Positions 1 through 8,944 of a stretch of DNA of 43,981 nucleotides are shown here, one piece after another (within the stretch, counting starts at the first letter, position 1; each line of letters begins with the position of its first letter). The position numbers were made by a program, and so were the translations under genes. The notes below the pieces were generated by a model. The model was not told where the DNA came from and did not search any database. It saw nothing but the letters and a program-made list of their open reading frames with translations. This DNA is from Gemmataceae bacterium (lineage in GTDB: Bacteria > Planctomycetota > Planctomycetia > Gemmatales > Gemmataceae). The stretch is taken from positions 1 to 43,981 of the forward strand of contig JAIEMG010000118.1 in the NCBI GenBank assembly GCA_019752375.1. Direction: 5' to 3'.

Positions 1-75
1 GTTGCCCCCGCTTTTTTTTTAAACCCCACGGGGGGCCCCCCCCACGCCCCGCTCGCCAGATTCCCACATTCACGT
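1..75. other. contig edge with homopolymer runs and a repeat-arm fragment
   Basis: This stretch has no gene. It contains a run of ten or so T, then runs of G and C, which is unlike anything else in the window and could be assembly or read error. The segment GCCCCGCTCGCCA near position 46-58 resembles the outer end of the perfect palindrome at 33081-33146, so the contig may break inside another copy of that repeat. This is an inference from a short match. Confidence 0.4.
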
Positions 76-801
76 TCAGCTCCCGGACAGGGCTGCCACC
101 GAGGCGATGTCGCCTTCGCTGTTGCCCGGCTTTGAACGATCCGCTCCGTTGATCATCATCATGCCGGGTTGTAGCCGGAGCTGGAGCAGCTGCACGGTCG
201 GGTCGCGCCGGCCCGGTTGAAAGCGCATCAACGCCACCGGCTTGCCGTTATTGCGATACCACGTTACCTCAATGTCCTGCCGGCGTGCGGCTTCCGAGAG
301 ACGCTCCAGTATGGACTGGGCCGAAATCGGCAGCGCGCCGGCGCGGATGCGCTCGATCTCGACCGCCACCACGTTGGGTTCCTTCGCGACCAGCCAGATG
401 TGCAGGTCGACCGAGATGATGGTGCTCCACCACCCATTGCCGTACCGACAGCCGAAGCGCAGTCGATCCGTCTCCATTGACACGCGTGGCTGATTCAGGT
501 CTGCCGGAAAGAAGGTCCGCTCGGCACTGCCCGGCCGCAGGTAGTCTTCCTCGAAGAAGCTGTTGATCTGCTCGTCGGTGAAGCGGGCTCCCCAGCTCTT
601 GTAGATCATCGCGCCGTTGGCGAGGCCGTAGAATTCGCGGCGGAACTCGTTGGACCGTTGCTTGCGCAGGTCGCCCGCAGCCACCGCACCCCGACAATAA
701 AACTCGGGTTCGTAACGAACCAGCGCGATCAGAAGGCCGGCCACGACCGTGATCAGCCCCAGCACGATTCCGAGGGCCAGCAGGACGGATTTTCGGCTCA
801 T
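76..801 (-). CDS. membrane-anchored protein of unknown function
   Basis: The product is 241 residues. Residues about 5-28 form one hydrophobic segment (LLALGIVLGLITVVAGLL), so it is probably anchored in the cytoplasmic membrane with the rest outside. I chose ATG at 801 because GGAG lies about 10 nt upstream and the hydrophobic segment then sits at the very N-terminus; the frame is open for 46 more codons upstream but that part is low-complexity and basic. The body contains a conserved-looking Trp/Tyr-rich core (around GNGWWSTIISVDLHIWLV) and no catalytic motif I know. I do not recognise the family. It is transcribed divergently from the sigma factor at 1072. Confidence 0.6.
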   Translation of the reverse strand: MSRKSVLLALGIVLGLITVVAGLLIALVRYEPEFYCRGAVAAGDLRKQRSNEFRREFYGLANGAMIYKSWGARFTDEQINSFFEEDYLRPGSAERTFFPADLNQPRVSMETDRLRFGCRYGNGWWSTIISVDLHIWLVAKEPNVVAVEIERIRAGALPISAQSILERLSEAARRQDIEVTWYRNNGKPVALMRFQPGRRDPTVQLLQLRLQPGMMMINGADRSKPGNSEGDIASVAALSGS

Positions 802-1071
802 GTGCGGCAGTCTCCGGTACGGTCCGAACGATTTCAGCGGCAGCGGGCCCAAGGAGAGCCGGCGGTATATAGCGATCCGCCAAACCTGGGTCAACCGGGA
901 CTCAGAGTCGGCCGTTGTCAGCGATTCCAACCCCTGCACAGGTTGCCAAAGTCCGCACGTCCGTCCTGGACACGCGCAGCGGCCGCTGTCACGTTCATCG
1001 AACAGTCGCGTACTATCTGGTGTCCGGGCCTCCCGTCCCGGTGAATTTCCGCAGGCTCGTTACTCCCGAAA

Positions 1072-1845
1072 GTGAGACATCCGATGTTGTGTTCGCGAAT
1101 TCCCCATGTCGACCCTGCGTCGTGCCGATCTGATTCCTTCCTTCCTGGCCAGGGCGCCACGCCAGTTCCCCAGACAATCCCGCTCCGCACGTCCCGCGCA
1201 AATCCAGCATTCAACCGCCGCAAGCGCCATTCGGAACCGCGACAGGCGGAGGGCGCGTGGGGCCAAACCCTCAAGACCCGCAGTTCCCTGATCCAGCGGG
1301 TGCGCGACCGGCAGGACGCGGAAAGCTGGCGCGAGTTTGTCGCCCTCTATGAGCCGCTCTTGCTTCGTTACGTCATCAGTCGCGGTCTTGCCGACGCGGA
1401 TGCCCGCGACGTCGTGCAGGAGATCTTCATAACATTGTTGCGAAGCATGCCCAGCTTCCGACTGGATCGTCAGCGCGGCCGATTTCGAAGCTGGCTGTGG
1501 AGTATCACGATTCATGCCATCGTGGACAGTCACCGGCGGCGACAAGCGGCTGGCCGGGCGGAATCCGGATGGCGCGAGCGCAGAATCCCTGACCCCAGCC
1601 CGGTCGCGAACCCCGATTCAGACTGGTTGACCGCCTACCAGCGGCGTGTACTGGAGTTCGTGCTGCCACAGGTTCGGGGCCAGGCGCAGCGGCGCGCGTG
1701 GACCTGCTTCGAGCAGCATGTGCTCAAAGGCCGTCCCGCGATTGACGTGGGACTGGAGGTCGGCCTGAGTGCGGCTGCCGTGCGAGTCAGCGCGGCGCGG
1801 ATATTGGCCAAGGTCCGGCAACGGTGCGCCGAATACATGGAATGA
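1072..1845 (+). CDS. ECF-type RNA polymerase sigma factor
   Basis: This is a sigma-70 family factor of the extracytoplasmic-function type, with regions 2 and 4 only. The core from about residue 70 (RSSLIQRVRDRQDAESW) matches the planctomycete ECF pattern: region 2 has DARDVVQEIFITLLRSMPSF and the RGRFRSWLWSIT stretch that contacts the -10 element, and region 4 near the C-terminus has a helix-turn-helix (VGLEVGLSAAAVRVSAARIL). The start is uncertain. GTG at 1072 and ATG at 1084 are in frame but give a 65-residue basic leader unusual for the family, and I see no good in-frame start nearer to the core, so the true start may be a rare codon. No anti-sigma gene is adjacent; the convergent neighbour 15 bp away is a PP2C phosphatase, which could act in a partner-switching signal route, but that is inference. 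Confidence 0.8.
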   Translation: MRHPMLCSRIPHVDPASCRSDSFLPGQGATPVPQTIPLRTSRANPAFNRRKRHSEPRQAEGAWGQTLKTRSSLIQRVRDRQDAESWREFVALYEPLLLRYVISRGLADADARDVVQEIFITLLRSMPSFRLDRQRGRFRSWLWSITIHAIVDSHRRRQAAGRAESGWRERRIPDPSPVANPDSDWLTAYQRRVLEFVLPQVRGQAQRRAWTCFEQHVLKGRPAIDVGLEVGLSAAAVRVSAARILAKVRQRCAEYME

Positions 1846-1860
1846 TCGACTGGGCAGACT

Positions 1861-2601
1861 CTATTCGATCGCCGCCATCACCACCGTGATGTTGTCGTCG
1901 CCCCCGAGCAGGTTGGCCGTGTCGACCAGCAGGGCGCACTTTTGTGCCAGCGGCACTTCGAGGTGAAGGATACCCTGGATCTCGTCTTCGCCGAGCATGC
2001 TGGTCAGGCCGTCGCTGCACAGCAGGACCTGATCGCCGGGCACCAGGTCGCGGACGCAAACGTCGGCGGGTGCCTCGCGGCTCATGCCGGCAAAGCGCAG
2101 CAGGTGGCCGGCGGCGGGATGGCGGGCGGCTTGTTCGGCGGTAATTTCACCGCGATCCAGCAGCATTTGCACGCGCGAATGGTCCCGTGTGATCTGCTCG
2201 AGAGCACCCTCATGGAAGAGGTAGGCGCGACTGTCGCCCAGGTGAGCAAGCAACGCCTTGTGCTCCCAGATCAGGGCACAGACGACGGCAGCGCCCATGC
2301 CCTCCATGTAAGGATGCTTGCGGCTCTCGGCCAAGATCTGGGCGCTGACCGTGGCGAGGCATTCGCGCATGCGTGTGCTCGCCAGCGCATCGGCCAGGCT
2401 GCGCACGCCGCGCATGGTCCGACGCACCAGGGGCGGCAGCGCGTCCACCACCAGTTGCGCAGCCTGCTCGCCGCCGATGGCGCCGCCCATGCCGTCGGCG
2501 ACTACGATCAGGCCAAGCGTCGAGTCGGCGAACCAGCGGTCTTCGTTGTGGGGGCGAACTTGCCCACAATGACTGAGGCCCGCATGAACGAAGGTCTTCA
2601 C
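1861..2601 (-). CDS. PP2C-family serine/threonine protein phosphatase
   Basis: The product (246 residues from the chosen start) is a compact metal-dependent PP2C phosphatase of the Stp1/PrpC type, predicted cytoplasmic and without membrane segments. The motifs appear in order: HCGQVRPHNEDRW with the first metal Asp, VVADGMGG, GMGAAVVCAL, LGDSRAYLF, ITRDHS, LLCSDGLTSML and GGDDNITVVMA. It would remove phosphate from Ser/Thr kinase substrates; no kinase is in the window. I placed the start at GTG 2601, since the family domain starts two or three residues later and AAGG lies about 10 nt upstream. ATG at 2703 would add 34 residues with no family match and is the main alternative. Confidence 0.88.
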   Translation of the reverse strand: MKTFVHAGLSHCGQVRPHNEDRWFADSTLGLIVVADGMGGAIGGEQAAQLVVDALPPLVRRTMRGVRSLADALASTRMRECLATVSAQILAESRKHPYMEGMGAAVVCALIWEHKALLAHLGDSRAYLFHEGALEQITRDHSRVQMLLDRGEITAEQAARHPAAGHLLRFAGMSREAPADVCVRDLVPGDQVLLCSDGLTSMLGEDEIQGILHLEVPLAQKCALLVDTANLLGGDDNITVVMAAIE

Positions 2602-2819
2602 AAGCGCACGCCTTCGGGCGACGGCAGCGGTGGGGCTTCCGCCGGGGTCCTGCTCGATCGAAGTTAATGGGCAGATCAGGCAGTGAGATGCCGTTCGTAC
2701 CATTTTGAATAACCGACCAGAACGCAACAGGCAAGAGGACAGTTCAGAAGTCCTCGGAGTCTTCGCTTGACCTAGAATTGCGTCATGGCGCCAGCTCAAC
2801 CGCAAGCCGTGGAGCGATG

Positions 2820-3347
2820 ATGGCTGATTCCTCCCCGCCCTGTAGCCGATGCAATGAACCGCTCTCCGTGACCGGCGCGTCCTTCAGCGTCGCTTGCGCA
2901 TCCTGCGGCCAGTGGCACACCGTCGATCGTTCAGGGCCAGTGCTCGTCGTGAAACCGTTCGGCGAGCAGGAGACCGAGCCTGCCGAGGCGGCGCCGCCGA
3001 CCGATGCGTCAGGCGAGGAACGCATGGTGCCGCCGGAACTGCTCCAGCTCGACATGGACTGGGAGCGTGAGCGGAAACGACATCTGGTCTTTGGGGTGAG
3101 CGGCGAAGTCGATGTCCCCGAGATGATCACGCCCATAGGCGTTGGCGTGGCGCTCACCGGCGTCGGAGCCTACCTCTTCTATCAGTCCGCGGGCGCGAGC
3201 CTGGTGAGTCGACTGCCCGGCCTGGCGGTCATTGCAGGCGGGATCGCCTTTGCCATTTACCGAATCGGCAAAGCACGCGCTTACGAGGAGGCGTACCGGC
3301 GCTACCAGGGTCGGCGGCGGGCCACCACCAAGCCGCCCGACCAGTGA
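2820..3347 (+). CDS. zinc-ribbon protein with two membrane segments
   Basis: The product is about 175 residues. Cys8, Cys11, Cys26 and Cys29 form a zinc-ribbon (CSRC and CASC knuckles) at the N-terminus. An acidic Pro/Ala linker follows, then a charged stretch (DWERERKRH), and two hydrophobic segments at about 102-122 and 131-148, with a basic C-terminal tail. GGAG at 2811-2814 precedes two consecutive ATG codons (2817 and 2820); spacing favours the second. It is one of five small zinc-ribbon membrane proteins in this window. No function can be named. It converges with the long PQQ gene with a 5 bp gap. Confidence 0.7.
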   Translation: MADSSPPCSRCNEPLSVTGASFSVACASCGQWHTVDRSGPVLVVKPFGEQETEPAEAAPPTDASGEERMVPPELLQLDMDWERERKRHLVFGVSGEVDVPEMITPIGVGVALTGVGAYLFYQSAGASLVSRLPGLAVIAGGIAFAIYRIGKARAYEEAYRRYQGRRRATTKPPDQ

Positions 3348-3352
3348 TGCCG

Positions 3353-6346
3353 TCAGTCGCGACCCTGAAGGGCGATCCAGGCCTGATTCAGATAACTGCA
3401 CTGGCAGCCCGCCGAGGCGTCGGGCACCAGGACAACGCCACCAGCAGGAATCGCGTTAATCCAGCAACCCGGCCGGATGCCGCCGTAATCTTCGGTGCCC
3501 TCGCTGGCCTGCAGGTCGAAATAGCCCAGGGTCGCGGAGCGAAACACCATCAAGTGATTGCTGCCGGCGAGCTGACCGCAGCCATACGAACGATTGAGCT
3601 TGAAGCGCTTCTCCTCGCCGCTGACCAGGTCCCAGGCGCCGCCCTGCGTGCCGACCGTTGCATATACCGTGCGGTCATTGATGAGCGGGCGCGTGGTGTA
3701 GTTCGCTTTCTTGTCCCAGACACGTTTGCCGTCGGAGGCGCGATAGCCCGTCATCTGGCCGCCGCGTTCCGATGGCAGTCGGAATGCAGTTGGTTGATAC
3801 CCCATCACCAGCACGTCGTGCTTGACACCCAGCGTCAGCAGCGTGCCGTAGATGTCTTCCTTGCCGCGCCACAGGACCTTGCCGGTAGCGCCGTCGAACG
3901 CCAGCAGCTCGCCCTTGGGATGCTCTTTGTCCTTTTCCTTGTCCGCCGTGATACGGTCCATCGTGGCAAGCGGCCGATCGATGAGGTATACCTTGCCGCC
4001 GCCGATTGCCAGAGCGTTGTGGCGGATCGAGTCCTTGGCTTCGTACTTCCATTTCAATTTGCCGGTCTGAGCGTCGAGCGCGAAGAAAAGCACCGATTCG
4101 GTGAACTGCTCGCTCATGTCGCCCTTGAGATATGTCCACTTGACGATGTGCTCGGGGTTGACGAGCGAGCCATAGAGCGTGCCGCCCTCGCAGGCGATGT
4201 AGCCCCAGGTGCCTGCCTTGCCGTTGGCGAGCTTGGGCGCCTCGAACTCTCCGAGCTTCTTGCCCGTCGCCACGTCGAGCCGCAGGCACTTGCTGCCGGT
4301 GCGCACGTAGACGCCGTCGGCCGTCATGCAGATATTGCTGTGGGTGCCGGCGGTGCCCATCAAATGGTCGGCATTGTAAGGCTTGAGGATGTCCTTGAGT
4401 GAAAACTCCCACAGCGGCCGGCCGTTGTACGCATCGACCGCACGAATACCGTGCAAGCCCTCCACGAAGAGTCGGCCATCGAAAAACAGAGGCGCCGGGC
4501 CGCGGCCGTGGCGCTGAGGCATGTCGAAGTCGCTGTCGCGGAACCAGAGCATGCTCAGCGGTCCCTTCACGAGATCGTCCGCGGAGCAACTCGTGTTGGC
4601 TGCATCGGCATATTGATGCGTCCAGTTCCCCGAACCCGCCAGGGCCCCGCGCACCTTCTTGTCCATCGCACCGGGCTTGCCGACACAGAGCACGCCGCCG
4701 AACGGGCGTTGCAGGCGCTGCGCTTCCGCCATCGTCACCGGGCTGCCCATCAGCGAACGACCCGAAACGACCAGATTGGCGAAGTACTTGGGATACGGGC
4801 ACTTGGCCGGGTCGCCTTGATGTACGGTGACGCGCACGCCAAGCAATCCCGCTGCATCCAGCTTCTTGCGCGCGAGTGCGACCTTGTCCGCGTCGGCGTC
4901 GATCGCGCAAATCTGCAATTTCGTGCGCTTCGCCAGCTCGTAGGCAAGCGCACCGTCGCCACAAGCCAGGTCGGCGCAGTAGCCCTCGGTGATTCCGGTC
5001 TTCTCGATAATCTCCTTCGCCGCCGCGGCAGCCAGGGCATTGTCGCCATAAACGTCGGTCTTTGGCTCGGACCGGAGGATCGCTGGATTCTCGACTTTCG
5101 CGGTTCCGAAGCAGTGGATGACACCCTGATCCGTGCTGACGTAGAGTCGGCCGCCCGCCGCAGCCAGTCCATGTGGGGCGCCGTCGACGTCCGCGGACCA
5201 GGCAACCTTCTGTGTCGCCATGTCCACCACGTTCACCTGCTTCGGTCCGCCTGCCACGATGCGTTTCCCTGCAACGATGACCGAGGTGCCGCCGTTCGCC
5301 TTGGCGGACCAGAGCTTATCCAGGCCAACATACTTGATAACGTCGCCCTTGCGGTCTTTCTTCTCCTTGGGCACCCACTTCGAGACGATGACCTCCGTGG
5401 CGGTGGAGCGAACGACACCGTCCGCAAAGGCCGCGACTGCGCCCGGGCCGATCGGATCGAGCGTCGCTCCGGTGGCGTTATCGAACAGCATGCCGCCGTT
5501 GAAGAAGTGCTTGCCGACCGCGACGGTCGTCGTGCCGCCCTTCTGGCCATTGAGCTGGAGATGGAAGTACTGAAACTTTCCATCGGCGCGGCCAAAAGCG
5601 GCAGGCACGGCGCGGCCGGTGGGCACGAGCAGCTGGTCGCCCGCGGCCACGAGATAGCCTTGCGCCGAAACACCGCTGTTGGCATTGGCGCCGCCGTGCG
5701 GCTGGGCCATGTGGATCGCTCCCGACTTGTCGTTCACCCAGAGGAGCTTGCCGGTCGCCGCATCCAGCGCGTGCAAGTAGATGCCGTCCGAAGGCCAGAC
5801 GCCGGCCGCGAAGTAGACCACGTCGCCCACCAGCGCGGCACCGCCGCGGGCCGGCCAGGCGGAGATCATGCGGTCGTTACCGAGGATCATCCGCCCGTCG
5901 GGCCCGCCGCGCTTCTGCCATAGAACCTTGCCGTCTGCCGCGGCGAGGCAGTAGAGGAAGCCATCGTCACTGGCAACAAAGACGCGCTCCTTGCTCACCG
6001 CGGGCGCGAAACGCACCGGGCCGCCGGTGTAGAACGACCAGCGTTCCTTGCCGGTCGCCGCGTCCAGGGCATACACCTTGCCGTCCGCCGAACTGCCGAA
6101 GTAGAGCGTGCCGCCCGCGATTACCGGTTGAAACGCACGATCAAACGGCTGCCGGTCCGAGCGCGGCCAGGCGGGCATCGGCGCGTGGGTCGCGTGGTAG
6201 GTCCACTGCGGAAACAGAGTGGCTGACAACTCATCGGCCGTGTATCCGCTCCGGCCGGCATCGCTGCCGAACATTGGCCAATCGGCTGCATCCGCGGTAA
6301 ACGCGAAGAGACCGGAGAGCAAAATCGCGATCGCGAGGTTCTTCAT
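3353..6346 (-). CDS. secreted PQQ-type beta-propeller protein with an internal methyltransferase-like domain
   Basis: The product is 997 residues. Residues 1-20 are a clear Sec signal peptide ending in ADA. The mature start ADWPMFGSDAGRSGYT is typical of planctomycete PQQ-like propellers, and many blades carry the ALDAATGK..W signature (for example residues 93-102, 193-203). Between about 430 and 570 the propeller is interrupted by a Rossmann-type, SAM-dependent methyltransferase-like domain: motif I DLACGDGAL at 459-467, then the acidic motif II CAIDADADKVALARKKL, and a motif-IV-like NLVVSGR. A second propeller follows from about 585 to the end. It should act outside the cytoplasm, where SAM is not expected, so the inserted fold may be catalytically idle or bind another ligand. 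AAGGA precedes the ATG by about 10 nt. It lies 104 bp downstream of the WD40 gene and may be co-transcribed with it. Confidence 0.88.
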   Translation of the reverse strand: MKNLAIAILLSGLFAFTADAADWPMFGSDAGRSGYTADELSATLFPQWTYHATHAPMPAWPRSDRQPFDRAFQPVIAGGTLYFGSSADGKVYALDAATGKERWSFYTGGPVRFAPAVSKERVFVASDDGFLYCLAAADGKVLWQKRGGPDGRMILGNDRMISAWPARGGAALVGDVVYFAAGVWPSDGIYLHALDAATGKLLWVNDKSGAIHMAQPHGGANANSGVSAQGYLVAAGDQLLVPTGRAVPAAFGRADGKFQYFHLQLNGQKGGTTTVAVGKHFFNGGMLFDNATGATLDPIGPGAVAAFADGVVRSTATEVIVSKWVPKEKKDRKGDVIKYVGLDKLWSAKANGGTSVIVAGKRIVAGGPKQVNVVDMATQKVAWSADVDGAPHGLAAAGGRLYVSTDQGVIHCFGTAKVENPAILRSEPKTDVYGDNALAAAAAKEIIEKTGITEGYCADLACGDGALAYELAKRTKLQICAIDADADKVALARKKLDAAGLLGVRVTVHQGDPAKCPYPKYFANLVVSGRSLMGSPVTMAEAQRLQRPFGGVLCVGKPGAMDKKVRGALAGSGNWTHQYADAANTSCSADDLVKGPLSMLWFRDSDFDMPQRHGRGPAPLFFDGRLFVEGLHGIRAVDAYNGRPLWEFSLKDILKPYNADHLMGTAGTHSNICMTADGVYVRTGSKCLRLDVATGKKLGEFEAPKLANGKAGTWGYIACEGGTLYGSLVNPEHIVKWTYLKGDMSEQFTESVLFFALDAQTGKLKWKYEAKDSIRHNALAIGGGKVYLIDRPLATMDRITADKEKDKEHPKGELLAFDGATGKVLWRGKEDIYGTLLTLGVKHDVLVMGYQPTAFRLPSERGGQMTGYRASDGKRVWDKKANYTTRPLINDRTVYATVGTQGGAWDLVSGEEKRFKLNRSYGCGQLAGSNHLMVFRSATLGYFDLQASEGTEDYGGIRPGCWINAIPAGGVVLVPDASAGCQCSYLNQAWIALQGRD

Positions 6347-6450
6347 CTCTGGAATCCTTGGTTATCCAGCGCTCGTGCGCTTCGGACATTGGCTCCCCGG
6401 TCGGGTTTCGGATTACTTCCTGCCAGAACGCGGAATTGGACATCGATTCA

Positions 6451-8700
6451 TCATTCGCGTGGCGCCGTGTCCGGCCTGTTTGAGCGGGTTGGTGCTGCCG
6501 GCGCCAGGCGGAAAATGTAGACGGTCCCATTGCCGTTACCGACGGCCAGGTGTCGGCTGTCCGGCGCGAACGCCAGTGAACGAAACTCGCCCCGCAACTG
6601 CCACTGGTGCAGGCGCTTGCCGTTGAACGTATTCACGATCACGAGCGTGTTGTCCGGTCCGGACACCGCGACCACTCTTCCGCTGGGGGCAATCGCCACG
6701 AGCGGGTCGAGATTGTTTCCGGGGCCCGTGATGTTGTCGATCACCGCACGCTGCTTGGGCGGCACCTGGGCCAGGTCGGTGACGCGAAGGATATTGTCGC
6801 TGCCCACGGTGACCAGAGAGCGGCCGTCGGGCGTGTAGCCCAGGGCAAAACCAATCTGGTGGTTGTCCAGCGTGAGGCGCTCCCCGGGCATCGGGCCGCC
6901 GAGGGTCCAGAGATCGACCGTCATCCCCTTGGTGCCCGTTGCCAGCGTGTTGCCGTCCGGTGCGAAGGCCAGGGCGGTCACCTTGCAGACGGGCTCTTTT
7001 GGCTCGCGGTACTTGGCCCACTCCGCCAACCTCTCGCCACTGGCGTTGTAGAGGAACATCGTGCCGCCGATCGCCGTCGCCAGCGTGCGGCTATTGGAAG
7101 AGAAAGCGATTGGACCGGTGGAGTTCGGAATCGTAGCGCGTTCCTTCACCGGTCCCGTCATGTCCCACAGACGGATCGTGTTGTCCTCGCCGGCACTGGC
7201 CAACGTGCGGCCATTCGGCGAATAAACAAGGCCGGTCACTTCCTTCTTGTGGCCTCCCAGGCGCTGGCGTGGGCGCGGCTGCTTGCCGCTCAGGTCCCAG
7301 AGTTGGATGGCGCTGCCCTCGCTGCCTTCACCCCCGGAGGTACGCGGGAACCAGCCGCCAACGGCGAGCGTCTTGCCGTCGGGTGAGAAGGCCAGGGCCA
7401 TGACTGTTCGTTGCTTCCCTTGCAGCAGTGCTTGCATTCGCGGTTTGCCGCCGCTGATCTCCCAGAGGCGAACCGACCCGCCACTGCTCGTGACGACCAT
7501 CTTGAGGTCCGGCGCGAAGCTGATCCACTCGATGTTGTCGCCGAGTTGGAGTGCCAGGACAGACCGGATCTCCGGCGTACGTTGCTCGATGTCCCACAGA
7601 CGCACCATGCCGCCGGGACTGCTGGTCGCCAGGGTCTTGCCGTCGGCGGCGAAGGCGAGATGCGGCCCGGTCTGCTCGCAGTTCCCGCGCACCTTTCGTG
7701 TCGCCAGGTCCCAAAGCCGGACCGTGCCCGATTCATCCACGACGGCGGCGGTCTTGATATCCGGGGCAAATGCGATCGACTGGACATAGCCCAGGCCGCG
7801 CATGACGGACAGTAACTTCCCCTCCTTCGACACGTCCCAGACGCGCACGGCGCCACTGTGCCCCGTTTCTTCCATCAATCGGGAAGACACCGCCAGAGCG
7901 GCCAGGTGAAGGGGAAGCGCCTGGCCGGCGAGGACTGTCGGTGCCGTCACACCCGGCAGATGGCAGCCGATCACCAGGGAGTGCAAGAGCCGGGTGAGGT
8001 CGCCCTGGTCGTTGGCGCAGGCGGCCACCGTTTTCCCGTCCGGCGCGGTGCCGAACCCCAGGACCTCGCCGTCCGCCTTGTTGTTCAACCGCTCCCAGGG
8101 TGTTGCCGCCGCCAGGTCCCAGATGCGGACGGTGCCATCCTGCCGCGACCAGACCAACGTCTTTCCGTCCGCGGAGAAATGAATGCCGCGGATTTGACCA
8201 TCATCATTGAGGATGCCCACCTCATGCGGCCGATCGCCGTCGAGGTCCCAGAGATGAACGCCCCGGCCGCTGACCAAGGCCAGCCCTTTACCGTCCGGCG
8301 CAAATGCCATCAAGCCAATTCGATCCCACTGACCTTCGAGGACAGCAGTCGGCTTGAGCGTCGTGGTGTCCCAGAGGAAGACGAAGCGATCCTCGCCGCC
8401 CGTGGCCAGCACTTTGCCGTTGGAACTGAACACCGCACAGTGGATCTGTCCCCAGTGTCGGCCCGGATGGGTGCCAAAGACACCGACCAATTCTTGCGGC
8501 GCATTGGCGAACCGTTCTTCGGCTGGAATCTCGGTCCGGTCGAGTCCCTCCAGGGCCTGGGTGCCCAGCGCCAGCCGTTCGGCCTGCGGCAACAGCAAGA
8601 AACGCGCCGCCACGCCGATGAGGAGTATCAGGCTCGGCAACACAAGCATGGGCCAGAAACGGCCGGGTCGCCGATACCACCGCGCGCCGGGCACCAACAT
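6451..8700 (-). CDS. WD40-repeat beta-propeller protein, membrane-anchored
   Basis: The product is 749 residues. A single transmembrane segment (about residues 16-38, MLVLPSLILLIGVAARFLL) follows a basic N-terminus, so the repeats are probably outside the membrane. From about residue 80 to the end there are at least ten WD40-type repeats with the planctomycete pattern FAPDGKTLA ... VRLWD (for example KVLATGGEDRFVFLWD and RTLASAGEDNTIRLWD), enough for two propellers. A non-repeat insert with hydrophobic character occurs around residues 265-305. The start at 8700 is supported by AGGAGG eight nt upstream; the upstream open frame to 9126 is not coding. Such proteins are scaffolds; no enzymatic site is visible. 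Confidence 0.9.
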   Translation of the reverse strand: MLVPGARWYRRPGRFWPMLVLPSLILLIGVAARFLLLPQAERLALGTQALEGLDRTEIPAEERFANAPQELVGVFGTHPGRHWGQIHCAVFSSNGKVLATGGEDRFVFLWDTTTLKPTAVLEGQWDRIGLMAFAPDGKGLALVSGRGVHLWDLDGDRPHEVGILNDDGQIRGIHFSADGKTLVWSRQDGTVRIWDLAAATPWERLNNKADGEVLGFGTAPDGKTVAACANDQGDLTRLLHSLVIGCHLPGVTAPTVLAGQALPLHLAALAVSSRLMEETGHSGAVRVWDVSKEGKLLSVMRGLGYVQSIAFAPDIKTAAVVDESGTVRLWDLATRKVRGNCEQTGPHLAFAADGKTLATSSPGGMVRLWDIEQRTPEIRSVLALQLGDNIEWISFAPDLKMVVTSSGGSVRLWEISGGKPRMQALLQGKQRTVMALAFSPDGKTLAVGGWFPRTSGGEGSEGSAIQLWDLSGKQPRPRQRLGGHKKEVTGLVYSPNGRTLASAGEDNTIRLWDMTGPVKERATIPNSTGPIAFSSNSRTLATAIGGTMFLYNASGERLAEWAKYREPKEPVCKVTALAFAPDGNTLATGTKGMTVDLWTLGGPMPGERLTLDNHQIGFALGYTPDGRSLVTVGSDNILRVTDLAQVPPKQRAVIDNITGPGNNLDPLVAIAPSGRVVAVSGPDNTLVIVNTFNGKRLHQWQLRGEFRSLAFAPDSRHLAVGNGNGTVYIFRLAPAAPTRSNRPDTAPRE

Positions 8701-8944
8701 GGGAGGACCTCCTGCCAGGACAGCAGCATTCCGCCATGCTACCCGCAACCCGATCAGCATTCCACTGCCGCGTTCTCGCCCTTCGGGCATCCAACCGCCG
8801 CGTCGCGCGGATGGAATACGAGGGGTTCCTGGCTTTCCCACCGAATGGCGGCGTGACGCTGGCATCCACCATGTTCCCGCGATACAGTGAGGCTGCTCAA
8901 TCCTTCCGCCGTCGACCTTCGCCACACTCTCCCATGGAGGCCCC

